DNA of 64,000 nucleotides, taken from positions 1 to 64,000 of the IMG/VR virus record IMGVR_UViG_3300021433_000003; one strand, 5' to 3'. The stretch is from a virus. This document shows, piece by piece, positions 32,765 through 39,655 of the stretch (position 1 is the stretch's first letter; each line of letters begins with the position of its first letter). The notes below the pieces were generated by a model. That model made no database searches. It was not told the origin of the DNA and worked only from the letters and a program-made list of their open reading frames with translations. A program made the translations under genes and the position numbers.

Positions 32765-33176
32765 GGGTTTTCACCACAGAGCGAATAAATGCTAGGTCGT
32801 TACTGATATCTGCTATATCGTCTTCCGACAAACTCGACGATCCTAGACGACGTTGTGTAGCATCAAAGAGCTGATTCAGAACCGACCGGGCTACAGTTGC
32901 GACTTCGGGAGACAGCGCACCGGCCCCGTCATCATAGGGATCAGCCGGCCCCCGTCGTATGTCAGGATGAGCGCTTGCCCATGTGCGCCACACCAGTCGT
33001 TGATGGTCGTTGCCGAACGCATTCACGGCTTGATTGATCAGCCTTCGCGCTTTAAGCGTGAAAATCAGCATCGATGCGGGATCCGTGTAAATTTCGGCGT
33101 CACCATTGCGAAGCCCGTCAAGCTTCGCTCCCGTCGCGTTTCCCTTACGGTAGAGGCTCACGGTCGTAGCTGCCAT
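32712..33176 (-). CDS. Hypothetical protein, 154 aa
   Basis: Helical protein with FTLKARRLINQAVNAFGNDH, QRLVWRTWASAHPD, ARSVLNQLFDATQRRL and ISNDLAFIRSVVKTLNRHAP. No motif recognised. ATG at 33176 lies inside the preceding gene's last codons. Codon and base composition is a little lower in GC than the virion genes, like the other accessory genes here. Confidence 0.5.
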   Translation of the reverse strand: MAATTVSLYRKGNATGAKLDGLRNGDAEIYTDPASMLIFTLKARRLINQAVNAFGNDHQRLVWRTWASAHPDIRRGPADPYDDGAGALSPEVATVARSVLNQLFDATQRRLGSSSLSEDDIADISNDLAFIRSVVKTLNRHAPLEASIGQGVSV

Positions 33177-33391
33177 GCCGCGAACTTAACCGCCATCTCT
33201 CTCAAGAGATGTAACGGTTCCGCAAAATAGACCGCCTGCGACATTCTGTCACGCGATACCTTCGGAAGCCGGCGTCGACAAACAACCAGCGAGGACCAAG
33301 GTTCACACGCAATCCCTATGCCAAGCTGACGCCGATGACGTTGGTCCCATTTGCGCCCGAATACCGTCGATTTGGCATGTGTTATTTTCAT
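33158..33391 (-). CDS. Small hypothetical protein, 77 aa
   Basis: Starts after a GAGG box (CCGAGGATGCAGATG). Contains KSTVFGRKWDQRHRRQLGIG and VSRDRMSQAVYFAEPLHLLR. No family recognised. Overlaps the next gene by 19 bases. Confidence 0.4.
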   Translation of the reverse strand: MKITHAKSTVFGRKWDQRHRRQLGIGIACEPWSSLVVCRRRLPKVSRDRMSQAVYFAEPLHLLREMAVKFAAWQLRP

Positions 33392-33428
33392 ATCTGCATC
33401 CTCGGGGTCATAGCTGCTGTGACTGTCG

Positions 33429-33581
33429 TCATTTCTGGCTGTCCCAAATTCGCAATTTCGCCGCGAGAAATTCTGCCAGCTTGGCCGTGTCAGGATCGAC
33501 TTCTGATTTATGGGGCCATGCCCAATTGAGTAGGGAGAAGATTCCTTCTCGGAATTTAGCTATTTCAGACGTGTCGATCAT
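33429..33581 (-). CDS. Small hypothetical protein, 50 aa
   Basis: ATG at 33581. The sequence is compact and folded-looking: FREGIFSLLNWAWPHKSEVD, TAKLAEFLAAKLRIWDSQK. Below normal length cut-offs but has coding character and lies in line with the minus-strand operon. No function recognised. Confidence 0.5.
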   Translation of the reverse strand: MIDTSEIAKFREGIFSLLNWAWPHKSEVDPDTAKLAEFLAAKLRIWDSQK

Positions 33582-33656
33582 GGCGACTGTACTGGTGGAT
33601 TAGATATAGCTTTGATAGTTTCTTCCGGCCGATCAGACAGACCCATTAAATATTCA
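33582..33656. other. Short intergenic stretch
   Basis: Contains only a 22-codon minus frame (MGLSDRPEETIK...) with no support beyond position. Confidence 0.3.
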
Positions 33657-33773
33657 TTATGATGTTTCGTGGCCGGCCCTTAGGTTGCCTAGCGCCATAT
33701 AACTTAGATATGTCATCATTTCCCCTGATAAGCGCTGATGGATAAACTCTAAGTCTGTTTTGGTCAGGGTCAT
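33657..33773 (-). CDS. Small hypothetical protein, 38 aa
   Basis: ATG at 33773 overlaps the preceding stop (ATGA). Sequence TLTKTDLEFIHQRLSGEMMT then YLSYMALGNLRAGHETS; a single amphipathic helix pair. Supported mainly by overlap and composition. Confidence 0.45.
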   Translation of the reverse strand: MTLTKTDLEFIHQRLSGEMMTYLSYMALGNLRAGHETS

Positions 33774-34348
33774 GTCTGCATCCTCGGGAGGCGGATTTCC
33801 TCGATCAGCATCCCGCAGGCGCCGTCGAAGATGAAATCCGTCGGCTCGAAGGCCATGACGTAGACCTGCGCGCCGTAGCGGCCGGCGGGGCCGCGGCATA
33901 TATGCCGCCACGAGATGGTGAAGGTGATATCGTCGCCAGGTACGCCGCCGGGCATGCCCTCTGACGCCATGTTGAGTGGCGTTGTAGTGCCCGGTAAAGT
34001 TAGCCAAATCCCCATTTTGACGCACCGGGGACCGCCGAGGTGGATGTCGCAGAACAGTTGACCAGCGAGATAGGTGTCGTCGTACTGCTTGATGAAGTGC
34101 TCGCCGCGGGCGAAGGGCGAACAGATCCAGCCGTCGAAGGTCTTACACTCTGGGTACATGCCTACGGCGTAGGTAAAGTTTGGGTAGGTCGTCTTGCCGT
34201 CCTCGGGGGGCCATACCTTGCAGCCAATCGTGCCCATGCGGAAGCCGTCGAGGTCGCTGGCGATTGGTGCGGCGCGGGCGGAGGCTGCGCTGACAAGCGC
34301 GAGGCTGGCGCCGAGGCCGAAAACAGAGCGGCGAGTCGCGGGGGTCAT
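33770..34348 (-). CDS. Exported protein with Tat-type signal, 192 aa
   Basis: ATG at 34348 overlaps the previous stop. N-terminus MTPATRRSVFGLGASLALVS contains a twin-arginine motif (TRRSVFGL) and a hydrophobic core ending ASARAA, a Tat-type signal. Mature part has several cysteines (TIGCKVWPPEDG, GPRCVKMGIW, ICRGPAG) and beta-rich segments ending DGACGMLIEEIRLPRM. No family recognised. A folded, possibly cofactor-bearing exported protein is implied by the Tat signal. Unusual cargo for a phage. Confidence 0.6.
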   Translation of the reverse strand: MTPATRRSVFGLGASLALVSAASARAAPIASDLDGFRMGTIGCKVWPPEDGKTTYPNFTYAVGMYPECKTFDGWICSPFARGEHFIKQYDDTYLAGQLFCDIHLGGPRCVKMGIWLTLPGTTTPLNMASEGMPGGVPGDDITFTISWRHICRGPAGRYGAQVYVMAFEPTDFIFDGACGMLIEEIRLPRMQT

Positions 34349-34503
34349 GGCTTGGATGGGCGGCAAACGGCATAGGTAATGCCGTCCTGCGCTTCCGCCT
34401 CTCCCGCTGACTTGCATTCTGACTCGGTAGGGAACGGATACGACACGCGCTCAACGAGCGCGTGGGTATCGACGTGATAAATAAACAACATCCAAACTAG
34501 CAT
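34345..34503 (-). CDS. Small hypothetical protein, 52 aa
   Basis: MLVWMLFIYHVDTHALVERV, then SYPFPTESECKSAGEAEAQD and GITYAVCRPSKP. Hydrophobic start, two cysteines that could pair. This resembles small phage proteins with a FPTEAEC pattern. Overlaps the Tat gene by ATGA. Confidence 0.5.
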   Translation of the reverse strand: MLVWMLFIYHVDTHALVERVSYPFPTESECKSAGEAEAQDGITYAVCRPSKP

Positions 34504-34592
34504 CGTTCTCCGCTCCTCTCCGCTGGGGCGTCCAGGAAAGGGCCGCGGATGAGCCCCTTGTCGCGTGCGCACGCTATCCAGGACGTTGAGAA
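34504..34592 (-). other. Short gap in minus operon
   Basis: About 90 bases without a gene; contains the GAGGAGCGGAGAACG ribosome-binding region of the 34503 gene. Confidence 0.4.
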
Positions 34593-34835
34593 TTATTCGC
34601 GGCTCGCTTGGTTGTACTCGTCGAGCGTGAATATATCGCCGAGCCCGTCGAAGGAGTGTTTTGCCGGCATGTCGACAGGAACGCCCTCGACTCGATGCTC
34701 GCAGCCTCGGTAAACGTACCGATTGCGATGCGGCGACAGATCGTTGAGACACCAAGCCTCGACGGGTCCGCCTCCGACCGACTGCGCGATCATCTCGGAC
34801 CAGAATTTGCAGCCTGAGCACGCCGACGGTTTCAT
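34593..34835 (-). CDS. Small cysteine-cluster protein, 80 aa
   Basis: CSGCKFWSEMIAQSVGGGPV, EAWCLNDLSPHRNRYVYRGC: four cysteines with the pattern C-x2-CxFWS-MIA, GGGPVEA-CL, common in small proteobacterial and phage proteins and probably zinc-binding. The C-terminus (DIFTLDEYNQASRE) is a short helix. Function unknown. ATG at 34835 overlaps the preceding stop. Confidence 0.6.
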   Translation of the reverse strand: MKPSACSGCKFWSEMIAQSVGGGPVEAWCLNDLSPHRNRYVYRGCEHRVEGVPVDMPAKHSFDGLGDIFTLDEYNQASRE

Positions 34836-35083
34836 GCGACGCTCGCGAGCGCGCTGAACAGCACGTCGAAACCAGCATCGGTCAACGGCAGTGGGATTTT
34901 ACCGAGCGCGAAGCAAAGCATCTCGGGAACACACTTGACCGGCGCGGGATGCCGGGGATCGTAATACGTCCAGCCCATCCCTTGCACATAGCCGACAACT
35001 TGCGGGATACCTGTGTCGCTTGCGGCTCCGTTTGCCTCCAAAATCGCCTTACGAGCATCTTCGTGTATGGTTTTGAACGTCAT
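34832..35083 (-). CDS. Hypothetical protein, 83 aa, first gene of minus accessory operon
   Basis: ATG at 35083 with GAGGGAGAACGAG upstream. Sequence: TFKTIHEDARKAILEANGAA, VVGYVQGMGWTYYDPRHPAP and MLCFALGKIPLPLTDAGFDV. No family recognised. It is the promoter-proximal gene behind the good minus-strand promoter at 35126-35154. Confidence 0.55.
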   Translation of the reverse strand: MTFKTIHEDARKAILEANGAASDTGIPQVVGYVQGMGWTYYDPRHPAPVKCVPEMLCFALGKIPLPLTDAGFDVLFSALASVA

Positions 35084-35125
35084 CTCGTTCTCCCTCGCTG
35101 GGGGTTGTCTCTGCTGACAGATCGG

Positions 35126-35154
35126 AATATATGCGCGCCCGCTCATGGCGTCAA
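35126..35154 (-). promoter_or_regulatory. Minus-strand promoter of accessory operon
   Basis: TTGACG (35154-35149), 17-base spacer, TATATT (35131-35126). Good match to a sigma70-type promoter, placed about 40 bases upstream of the first gene start. Confidence 0.65.
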
Positions 35155-35168
35155 GCCTAAAAATAGGG

Positions 35169-35203
35169 TTGTGGCAGGAAAATTTGTCCTATATATCTAT
35201 AGG
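35169..35203 (+). promoter_or_regulatory. Plus-strand promoter with palindromic operator
   Basis: The palindrome CCTATA-TATC-TATAGG at 35188-35203 lies immediately before the ATG at 35205 and contains -10-like sequences (TATATC/TATCTA); TTGTGG at 35169 is a possible -35 with a short 15-base spacer. A repressor site, possibly for the RHH protein just downstream. Transcripts would have almost no leader. Confidence 0.4.
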
Positions 35204-35204
35204 C

Positions 35205-35405
35205 ATGGAAGCCAAGGAAATTCTCTGCCCCGTGTGCGGCGAATGGCACGAATGGCCCAGGTGCAAGCCGAAACTTCGGGATATTCACGTGTGGGTGAAG
35301 CCTGAGCATTATGACCAGATCTCCCGGGCGGCTGAAGCCCGGGGTCTCAGCGTGACTGCATATGTCCGTTCCGCTGCAGTACTCGCCGCAAACGCGAAAC
35401 CCTAA
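35205..35405 (+). CDS. Zinc-knuckle plus RHH-like regulator, 66 aa
   Basis: N-terminal CPVCGEWHEWPRC is a short metal-binding knuckle. The second half, DIHVWVKPEHYDQISRAAEA then RGLSVTAYVRSAAVLAANA, is a ribbon-helix-helix pattern. It sits directly behind a palindrome and has no classical ribosome-binding site. Probably an autoregulatory DNA-binding protein. Confidence 0.55.
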   Translation: MEAKEILCPVCGEWHEWPRCKPKLRDIHVWVKPEHYDQISRAAEARGLSVTAYVRSAAVLAANAKP

Positions 35406-35416
35406 AGATCCGCGAA

Positions 35417-36145
35417 ATGGCAGTCTATTTCCTTCAGGCAGACTCAGATGGACCAGTCAAGATCGGTTGGGCCGCGAATAACGTCAACGGCCGTATTAAA
35501 CAGTTTCAAACCGGGCATTTCATGGATTTGCGCCTGATCCGCGAAATTCCCGAGGCTGATCGTTTGGACGAGGCTGCCTTACATCGCTTTTTTTCCCAAG
35601 AACGTATCCGGGGAGAATGGTTTCAATATTCAGATGCGATGTTGTCCGTAACACTCGATGACGCGCGCGCTCGGCGCATGCCCAAACGGGAGCCAGAGGC
35701 TTATGAAGCCGCAATTCTTCGGGGCATGCGTTCTTTGAGGCTCGGCATGGAAAACGAGGCAATCCGCGGCGCCCGCAAAGCTGCCGGCCTAACGCAAGCC
35801 CAACTGGCCGAGCTAGTCGGCGTGGGGCAGCCCTTTGTGGCACAGATCGAAGTCGGCACACGTCCACTTCCTGCCGACATCCTAGCCCGCATGCCGTCGG
35901 CGATTCGCGATCCTCTGGTCCGCGCCAGGATTAAGGAACTGCAAAAGCTTATCACAACCGACCATCTAGGCCGCGACGAGAAGGATTTTGCGATTGAGCA
36001 CGCGGGCTATCTCGCCGATTCGGTCGAAAAGCTGCTATCAGTCGACAAGCGAATCGCCGCATTCCAATGGCTGGAACTGAATAAGCGTTTATATGAGTTC
36101 CGCAAGCGCCGCGCCAGGATCGCCGAGCTCGAGAAGCTGCTGTGA
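35417..36145 (+). CDS. GIY-YIG (T5orf172-type) domain fused to XRE HTH, 242 aa
   Basis: Residues 1-80 are a T5orf172/MUG113-type GIY-YIG domain: AVYFLQADSDGPVKIGWAAN, RIKQFQTGHFMDLRLIREIP, ALHRFFSQERIRGEWFQ. Residues 105-165 are an XRE helix-turn-helix: AIRGARKAAGLTQAQLAELV, GVGQPFVAQIEVGTRPLP. The last 70 residues form a charged coiled coil. T5orf172 domains are predicted nucleases; here the fusion suggests a sequence-directed nuclease or a regulator derived from one. Overlaps the next small gene by GTGA. Confidence 0.65.
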   Translation: MAVYFLQADSDGPVKIGWAANNVNGRIKQFQTGHFMDLRLIREIPEADRLDEAALHRFFSQERIRGEWFQYSDAMLSVTLDDARARRMPKREPEAYEAAILRGMRSLRLGMENEAIRGARKAAGLTQAQLAELVGVGQPFVAQIEVGTRPLPADILARMPSAIRDPLVRARIKELQKLITTDHLGRDEKDFAIEHAGYLADSVEKLLSVDKRIAAFQWLELNKRLYEFRKRRARIAELEKLL

Positions 36146-36267
36146 GCCGTTTCCCGCCGCCATGGCATTTCTGGAATCTGCGGTCGGGGCCAATCGGAGG
36201 CATCATTGCAGGCGCGATTGTCTCGGGCGCCGGTGCCCTTTGCTTCCTGATATGGCGATTCGGATAG
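36142..36267 (+). CDS. Tiny membrane protein, 41 aa
   Basis: GTG at 36142 overlaps the preceding stop. One membrane helix (IGGIIAGAIVSGAGALCFLI) with a short aromatic, proline-rich N-terminus. It is followed by a hairpin/terminator. No function recognised. Confidence 0.5.
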   Translation: MSRFPPPWHFWNLRSGPIGGIIAGAIVSGAGALCFLIWRFG

Positions 36268-36275
36268 CGCGGAAA

Positions 36276-36323
36276 CGCCCGGCCGGAGCCGGGCGCCAAT
36301 CCGCAGGGGAGGGTCGGATTTTG
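36276..36323 (+). terminator. Double hairpin, probable terminator
   Basis: A perfect 8-bp GC stem (CGCCCGGC-CGGA-GCCGGGCG, 36276-36295) is followed by AATCCG and CGGATT around a purine-rich loop, ending in TTTT near 36320. The second hairpin with its T tract looks like the functional terminator of the GIY-YIG unit. Confidence 0.5.
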
Positions 36324-36390
36324 CTTGACCGGCTGGGTTGCTCCGGTTAAGCGGTTGCGAGTGTATCAAGTTCGCAAGGCAACCCTCATA

Positions 36391-36651
36391 ATGGCGCACC
36401 CGCCCGCTCGTCAAGCGGTTATTTATGTTATCGGCACTGCCGATGGCGTAAAAAAGATCGGGACTACTTCTGACCTGCTGAAGCGATTAGCCGGCATTCA
36501 AACCGGAAATCCTCAGAAATTAGAGTGTCGAGCGTGCGGTAAGCCGCTACGCTGGGGGAAAAGTTATTGTTCTCAAAGGTGCTTTGGTCAAGGCCATCGC
36601 TGGAAATCCGGGAATGTTCTTGATTGGCATGACTCGGACGTGCTCACTTGA
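36391..36651 (+). CDS. Truncated GIY-YIG domain joined to zinc ribbon, 86 aa
   Basis: ATG at 36391. The first half reads AVIYVIGTADGVKKIGTTSD, LLKRLAGIQTGNPQKLEC, the opening of a T5orf172 GIY-YIG domain. It then switches into RACGKPLRWGKSYCSQRCFG, a four-cysteine zinc knuckle, where the rest of the nuclease should be. This may be a recombined or truncated nuclease kept for binding. Related in its first part to 35417-36145. Confidence 0.55.
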   Translation: MAHPPARQAVIYVIGTADGVKKIGTTSDLLKRLAGIQTGNPQKLECRACGKPLRWGKSYCSQRCFGQGHRWKSGNVLDWHDSDVLT

Positions 36652-37007
36652 TGAATTGGCACAAGATCATAGCGGCCTCGATTGCCGCAAAGCCCGACCC
36701 AGCCGGCAGTAGGGGACGCCGCTCGACCCCGCCTGGATAAGACCGATAGTCGCGACGTGCGCCCGGTAAGCCGCGCAGTTCGCGGCAGGGGCATCGACAG
36801 ACGATTCGGTGTGCGAGGTTCCGATCCTCGCCGTGGCCCCGCCCTTGGCTCGCATGCGCGCGCGTCAAATCGGGCGATGATTCCCAAAACCCCCTTGGCT
36901 CTATGAGCGACAGCGAACCCCTCGCGACCAGCGAGGCTGGCTAGCCCCTAATGGCAAGCCAACCCGAGATGATCACGATGTACCTGGCATCGAGGCCAGC
37001 GCACAGC
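36652..37007. other. Region without a confident gene
   Basis: About 350 bases. Several short overlapping frames exist on both strands (for example 36682-36906 + and 36667-36855 -) but none has a good start signal or recognisable content, and they exclude each other. A GC stem-loop and a tRNA T-arm-like hairpin occur near 36770-36840 (see rejected items). Confidence 0.4.
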
Positions 37008-37028
37008 AAAAAGGCCGCCGAAGCGGCC
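37008..37028 (-). terminator. Minus-strand rho-independent terminator
   Basis: Read on the minus strand: GGCCGC-TTCG-GCGGCC then TTTTT. A 6-bp stem with a stable UUCG tetraloop and a T tract, about 40 bases after the stop of the 37067-37540 gene. Confidence 0.85.
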
Positions 37029-37066
37029 CCGTTGCCTGAGACATACAATCGTGACCATTCGTGGCG

Positions 37067-37540
37067 TCAGGCCGCTACGCCATACGCTGACTTCAGAAAG
37101 TCCGCTACCTTGTGCGCCACCTTCTGAGCAACATAAGGAACATTGTGCCAAGCAACCGACGCGCCATCCCGTAGAACGAATACGCCTTGCCGCGAAAAGC
37201 GGACATCATACCGATGGTTGAGACGTTGAAAGTGTGCAGTCGCTAGCCAGCCGGTCAGGGCAGTTTCCGCTAACGATGGTGTTTCAAGACTGTAACCACG
37301 GGTCGGATATTCGTGCATCGTCATTTCCGTTCTCCCTTGCTGACAGGCTTGGCGGCTGCCAAACAAATAACGCCGCGCTGCCGCATCTTCGATCCTGGAA
37401 TAAGTCGCCGGATGACCGCCCTTGCTAATCACCAGCCGACCGTTTGCGCCAGTGTAGCGCTGCCGAGCCCATTCGACGATTTCAAGATAGCGGTCAATCA
37501 ACGCCGGTTTCGTGGTGGCGATGAACTGTTTGCGTGCCAT
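37067..37540 (-). CDS. Hypothetical protein, 157 aa, possible two-part gene
   Basis: ATG at 37540 follows GAGGAG. The first part (KPALIDRYLEIVEWARQRYT) and the second (ATAHFQRLNHRYDVRFSRQG, VLRDGASVAWHNVPYVAQKV) look like separate small domains. An internal ATG near 37321, preceded by GGGAGAACGGAA, could start the second part alone. No family recognised. Followed by a clean terminator. Confidence 0.5.
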   Translation of the reverse strand: MARKQFIATTKPALIDRYLEIVEWARQRYTGANGRLVISKGGHPATYSRIEDAAARRYLFGSRQACQQGRTEMTMHEYPTRGYSLETPSLAETALTGWLATAHFQRLNHRYDVRFSRQGVFVLRDGASVAWHNVPYVAQKVAHKVADFLKSAYGVAA

Positions 37541-37570
37541 ATGCGTTATCTCCTCTGCTTGACAATGCAC

Positions 37571-37599
37571 AATTTAATCAGAGGACTGACACCGCGCAA
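37571..37599 (-). promoter_or_regulatory. Minus-strand promoter of the 37540 gene
   Basis: TTGCGC (37599-37594), 17-base spacer, TAAATT (37576-37571); start codon about 30 bases downstream. Confidence 0.45.
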
Positions 37600-37650
37600 T
37601 CTCGGGCATGCCACCGGAAACTAGCCGCAGAACGCAGTAGGGAACTTGTC

Positions 37651-37670
37651 GGCACGTTCCCGAAACGTGC
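37651..37670 (-). terminator. Hairpin after the 38151 gene
   Basis: GCACGTT and AACGTGC around a 5-base loop, with no T tract. It lies about 35 bases downstream of the 37702 stop and could slow or end transcription; weak evidence. Confidence 0.3.
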
Positions 37671-37701
37671 GCGGAAACGAAGGAACCAAGCCGGAACGAA
37701 C

Positions 37702-38151
37702 CTACCGACGAAGCTTGTACGGCTGATCCGCACTCACAACCGCAGGAACATCCTTCGCCGCAAACTCGCCATCCTCCTGTATCACCAGCACTCGCGGCCG
37801 CTGGACCTTCTCAGGCCGCCGAGCGACATCCTCAGGAGGAAGCTTCGAATACACCAAATGCCGAGCCTCAAAGAAAGCTTGCAACCGAGCATCATGCTCC
37901 CGATCCACGCGTAACCGTATGATCCGCTGCTGATCGTCGAGCTGCTGAGCAATCACGCCTCTCCGCGAATACCATACCCACCATACGTTAGAGGGCATTG
38001 GGCGCTTACCGTAAACCCAATGCCTCATTTGCTCGGCGCTGATCCCGTATAGGTTCGCCGCCAGCTTTAGCCAGTTCGGGCCGTATACGCGTTGCAGCAT
38101 CAGACGGAACGCATCCACATCTGCCTGAGAATGATGCTTGCGCTTAGCCAT
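37702..38151 (-). CDS. Putative DNA-binding protein, 149 aa
   Basis: ATG at 38151 (MAKRKHHSQADVDAFRLML). Residues 20-50, YGPNWLKLAANLYGISAEQM, RHWVYGKRPMPSN, look like a helix-turn-helix of the type that tests for a plasmid or phage maintenance regulator. The rest is basic and helical (RIIRLRVDREHDARLQAFFE). The C-terminus has VPAVVSADQPYKLRR. Role as repressor is an inference. Confidence 0.5.
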   Translation of the reverse strand: MAKRKHHSQADVDAFRLMLQRVYGPNWLKLAANLYGISAEQMRHWVYGKRPMPSNVWWVWYSRRGVIAQQLDDQQRIIRLRVDREHDARLQAFFEARHLVYSKLPPEDVARRPEKVQRPRVLVIQEDGEFAAKDVPAVVSADQPYKLRR

Positions 38152-38178
38152 ACGGCTAGCCCACCAAGTCCATGGACA

Positions 38179-38208
38179 GAAATATGACGGTAAGGGCGAA
38201 AGAATCAA
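38179..38208 (-). promoter_or_regulatory. Minus-strand promoter of the 38151 gene
   Basis: TTGATT (38208-38203), 18-base spacer, TATTTC (38184-38179), about 28 bases upstream of the start codon. Confidence 0.4.
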
Positions 38209-38515
38209 AGCCTTAGCGTAGTCCGCCTCTCAGAAACCGGCGCTTAGGTAGCAACTAATAGATGAGTGCCTGATATGTTCTCATTTTCCATAATGGGCCT
38301 TATGCGACATCGTATGCCGTTGATATCATTGGGTGATGGCGGTTACGCATTAGTTGTGCCGGCGCTTGAGCGGTTGAAACACAAGATGTAGCGGGGCCAC
38401 GCCAGCCCTGCCACCCACTTTTCCTGATCGCGCTCAAGGCTCCCCGCGAACGTCAAGGGACGCGGGGCTGAGGGGATCGAGGCTACCCCAACCTTCCTGC
38501 CCCAGGAGAATTTTC
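38209..38515. other. AT-richer intergenic region between divergent genes
   Basis: About 300 bases without a convincing gene. The left part (38260-38350) is clearly more AT-rich than the surroundings. A 7-bp GC hairpin (CCCCGCG ... CGCGGGG) lies near 38444-38470. Could hold promoters or an origin-like element; nothing decisive is visible. Confidence 0.4.
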
Positions 38516-38544
38516 TTGACATGTTCCGGTGTTTGTCGGTATGC
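38516..38544 (+). promoter_or_regulatory. Promoter of accessory operon 38.5-45 kb
   Basis: TTGACA at 38516-38521, 17-base spacer, GTATGC at 38539-38544. An inverted repeat GTCGG...CCGAC (38534-38551) overlaps it. The first good ATG (38553) lies right at the expected start site, so the transcript may be leaderless. Confidence 0.4.
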
Positions 38545-38552
38545 GTCCCGAC

Positions 38553-38741
38553 ATGAGGGCACAGTCGCGGCATACTGAGGATTGGGACCGGCTGGACTTG
38601 CGGTTGCCGCCCGGGCTGACGGCGAGGTTGGATCGGTTTCGTGGTGGGTTACAGGTTCCGACGAGTCGGAGCGCGGCGTTGCGGGTATTGCTGGACCGTG
38701 CGCTGAGCGAGATTGAGGCTCTTGAGGTGGGCGATGGGTGA
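38553..38741 (+). CDS. RHH-type regulator, 62 aa
   Basis: Residues 12-55 (DRLDLRLPPGLTARLDRFRG, SRSAALRVLLDRALSEIEAL) have the strand-helix-helix pattern of ribbon-helix-helix proteins. ATG at 38553 is favoured because no start has a ribosome-binding site and this one coincides with the predicted transcript start; ATG at 38541 is possible. It heads the accessory operon and probably regulates it. Confidence 0.55.
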   Translation: MRAQSRHTEDWDRLDLRLPPGLTARLDRFRGGLQVPTSRSAALRVLLDRALSEIEALEVGDG

Positions 38742-38892
38742 GAGGGCGCAAGCGGCTAGACTTGAGGTCAGGGCTAGACTCTTGGAGTTGGCGATTTCTG
38801 TGCAGGGTGACCCGAGCGGCATTGTTGATCGCGCCCGAGAATTCGAGGCGTTCGTCTACGACGAAGAGCCGCCGGAGGCTTCCGATGCCTGA
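38734..38892 (+). CDS. Small hypothetical protein, 52 aa
   Basis: Overlaps the previous stop by 8 bases and the next start by 8. Helical: RAQAARLEVRARLLELAISV, then DRAREFEAFVYDEEPPEAS. The AREFEAFV-end pattern is typical of small phage proteins of unknown function. Confidence 0.55.
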   Translation: MGERAQAARLEVRARLLELAISVQGDPSGIVDRAREFEAFVYDEEPPEASDA

Positions 38893-39202
38893 CAGTTTCA
38901 CGTCGGTTGGGGTAGAGAGTTTGCTGCGGGCGTTGCCGGCTCTGCCGGTTGGTGGGATGCAGAATGTGACCCCCTCGACGATGCAAAGCCGTCCGCAAGC
39001 GCGTGTCACGGTTGACCGGACGGCTTTGGAGGGTGTGCCGCTGGCGATCACGCTGACGATGGATGTGGCCGAGTGGCGGGAGTATCTGGCGCATCGCAGC
39101 TATGCTGGACTGGGGCCTGGAGAGCGGATTGAGGTGATTATCCGCGACGCGCTGAAGCGGTTCGATCGTGTGTGCAATTTCGAGCATGAGGTGGAAGGAT
39201 GA
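38885..39202 (+). CDS. Hypothetical protein, 105 aa
   Basis: ATG at 38885. Contains LEGVPLAITLTMDVAEWREY, LGPGERIEVIIRDALKRFDR, compatible with a small alpha/beta domain, after a less ordered N-terminus. Ends CNFEHEVEG. Overlaps the next gene by ATGA. No family recognised. Confidence 0.5.
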   Translation: MPDSFTSVGVESLLRALPALPVGGMQNVTPSTMQSRPQARVTVDRTALEGVPLAITLTMDVAEWREYLAHRSYAGLGPGERIEVIIRDALKRFDRVCNFEHEVEG

Positions 39203-39498
39203 GGCTCCCTGGCCTGCTATTCGTTTCGGCGCTGGTTGGGTTGGCGTGGGGTACGGCTGTTGCCCAGCAGCCTCCGGCCCCTGCGCCTAACCCCGCGATG
39301 ACGAAGGCTGAGGCTGCGGTGAACGCGGCCTTTGCGCAATTCACGGCGTCGCTCAAGGCTTACGAGGACGAGCATCGGGCGGAGTTGGTTGCGGCTGAGC
39401 GGGACCGGCTGGCGGCGGAGAAGGCGCTGGCTGACGAGCGCGGAGCCGGAGGCCATGCCCATACATTCACCGTCGCCCCGGCGGGGCAGAAGCGATGA
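39199..39498 (+). CDS. Secreted small protein, 99 aa
   Basis: Signal peptide LPGLLFVSALVGLAWGTAVA, then QQPPAPAPNP. The mature part is an Ala/Glu-rich helix (AEAAVNAAFAQFTASLKAYE) and ends APAGQKR. Its tail shares exact DNA repeats with the next gene. Role unknown. Confidence 0.55.
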   Translation: MRLPGLLFVSALVGLAWGTAVAQQPPAPAPNPAMTKAEAAVNAAFAQFTASLKAYEDEHRAELVAAERDRLAAEKALADERGAGGHAHTFTVAPAGQKR

Positions 39499-39655
39499 AT
39501 ACCCTGGTTCTTGAGAGCATCCGGATGTTGCTGGTCTGCCAGCAGAGTGATCGGACGTGTGCGTTGGCCGATTTGGTGGATGAGCACATCGCGCGCATAG
39601 ATGCGGCTCTTGTCGTATGGCGGCCTCGCATCGAGGACGAGCATCGGGCGGAGTT
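39363..39655 (+). repeat. Direct repeats at two gene ends
   Basis: A 24-base sequence beginning CGAGGACGAGCATC occurs at 39363-39386 and 39632-39655 in the same frame (EDEHRAEL), and CGGGGCAGAAGCGATGA occurs at 39482-39498 and 39673-39689, ending both genes (GQKR-stop). Looks like a partial duplication of the gene end. Confidence 0.8.

Noticed and set aside
36770-36845. tRNA-like T-arm (CGAGG-TTCCGAT-CCTCG) with an upstream stem-loop
   Set aside because: The loop lacks the invariant A58 pattern (TTCCGAT instead of TTCRANY), no 7-bp acceptor stem can be formed around it, and the anticodon loop would lack U33.
36682-36906. Small basic plus-strand ORF and overlapping minus-strand ORFs
   Set aside because: They exclude one another, have no start signals and no recognisable content; left as an unassigned region.
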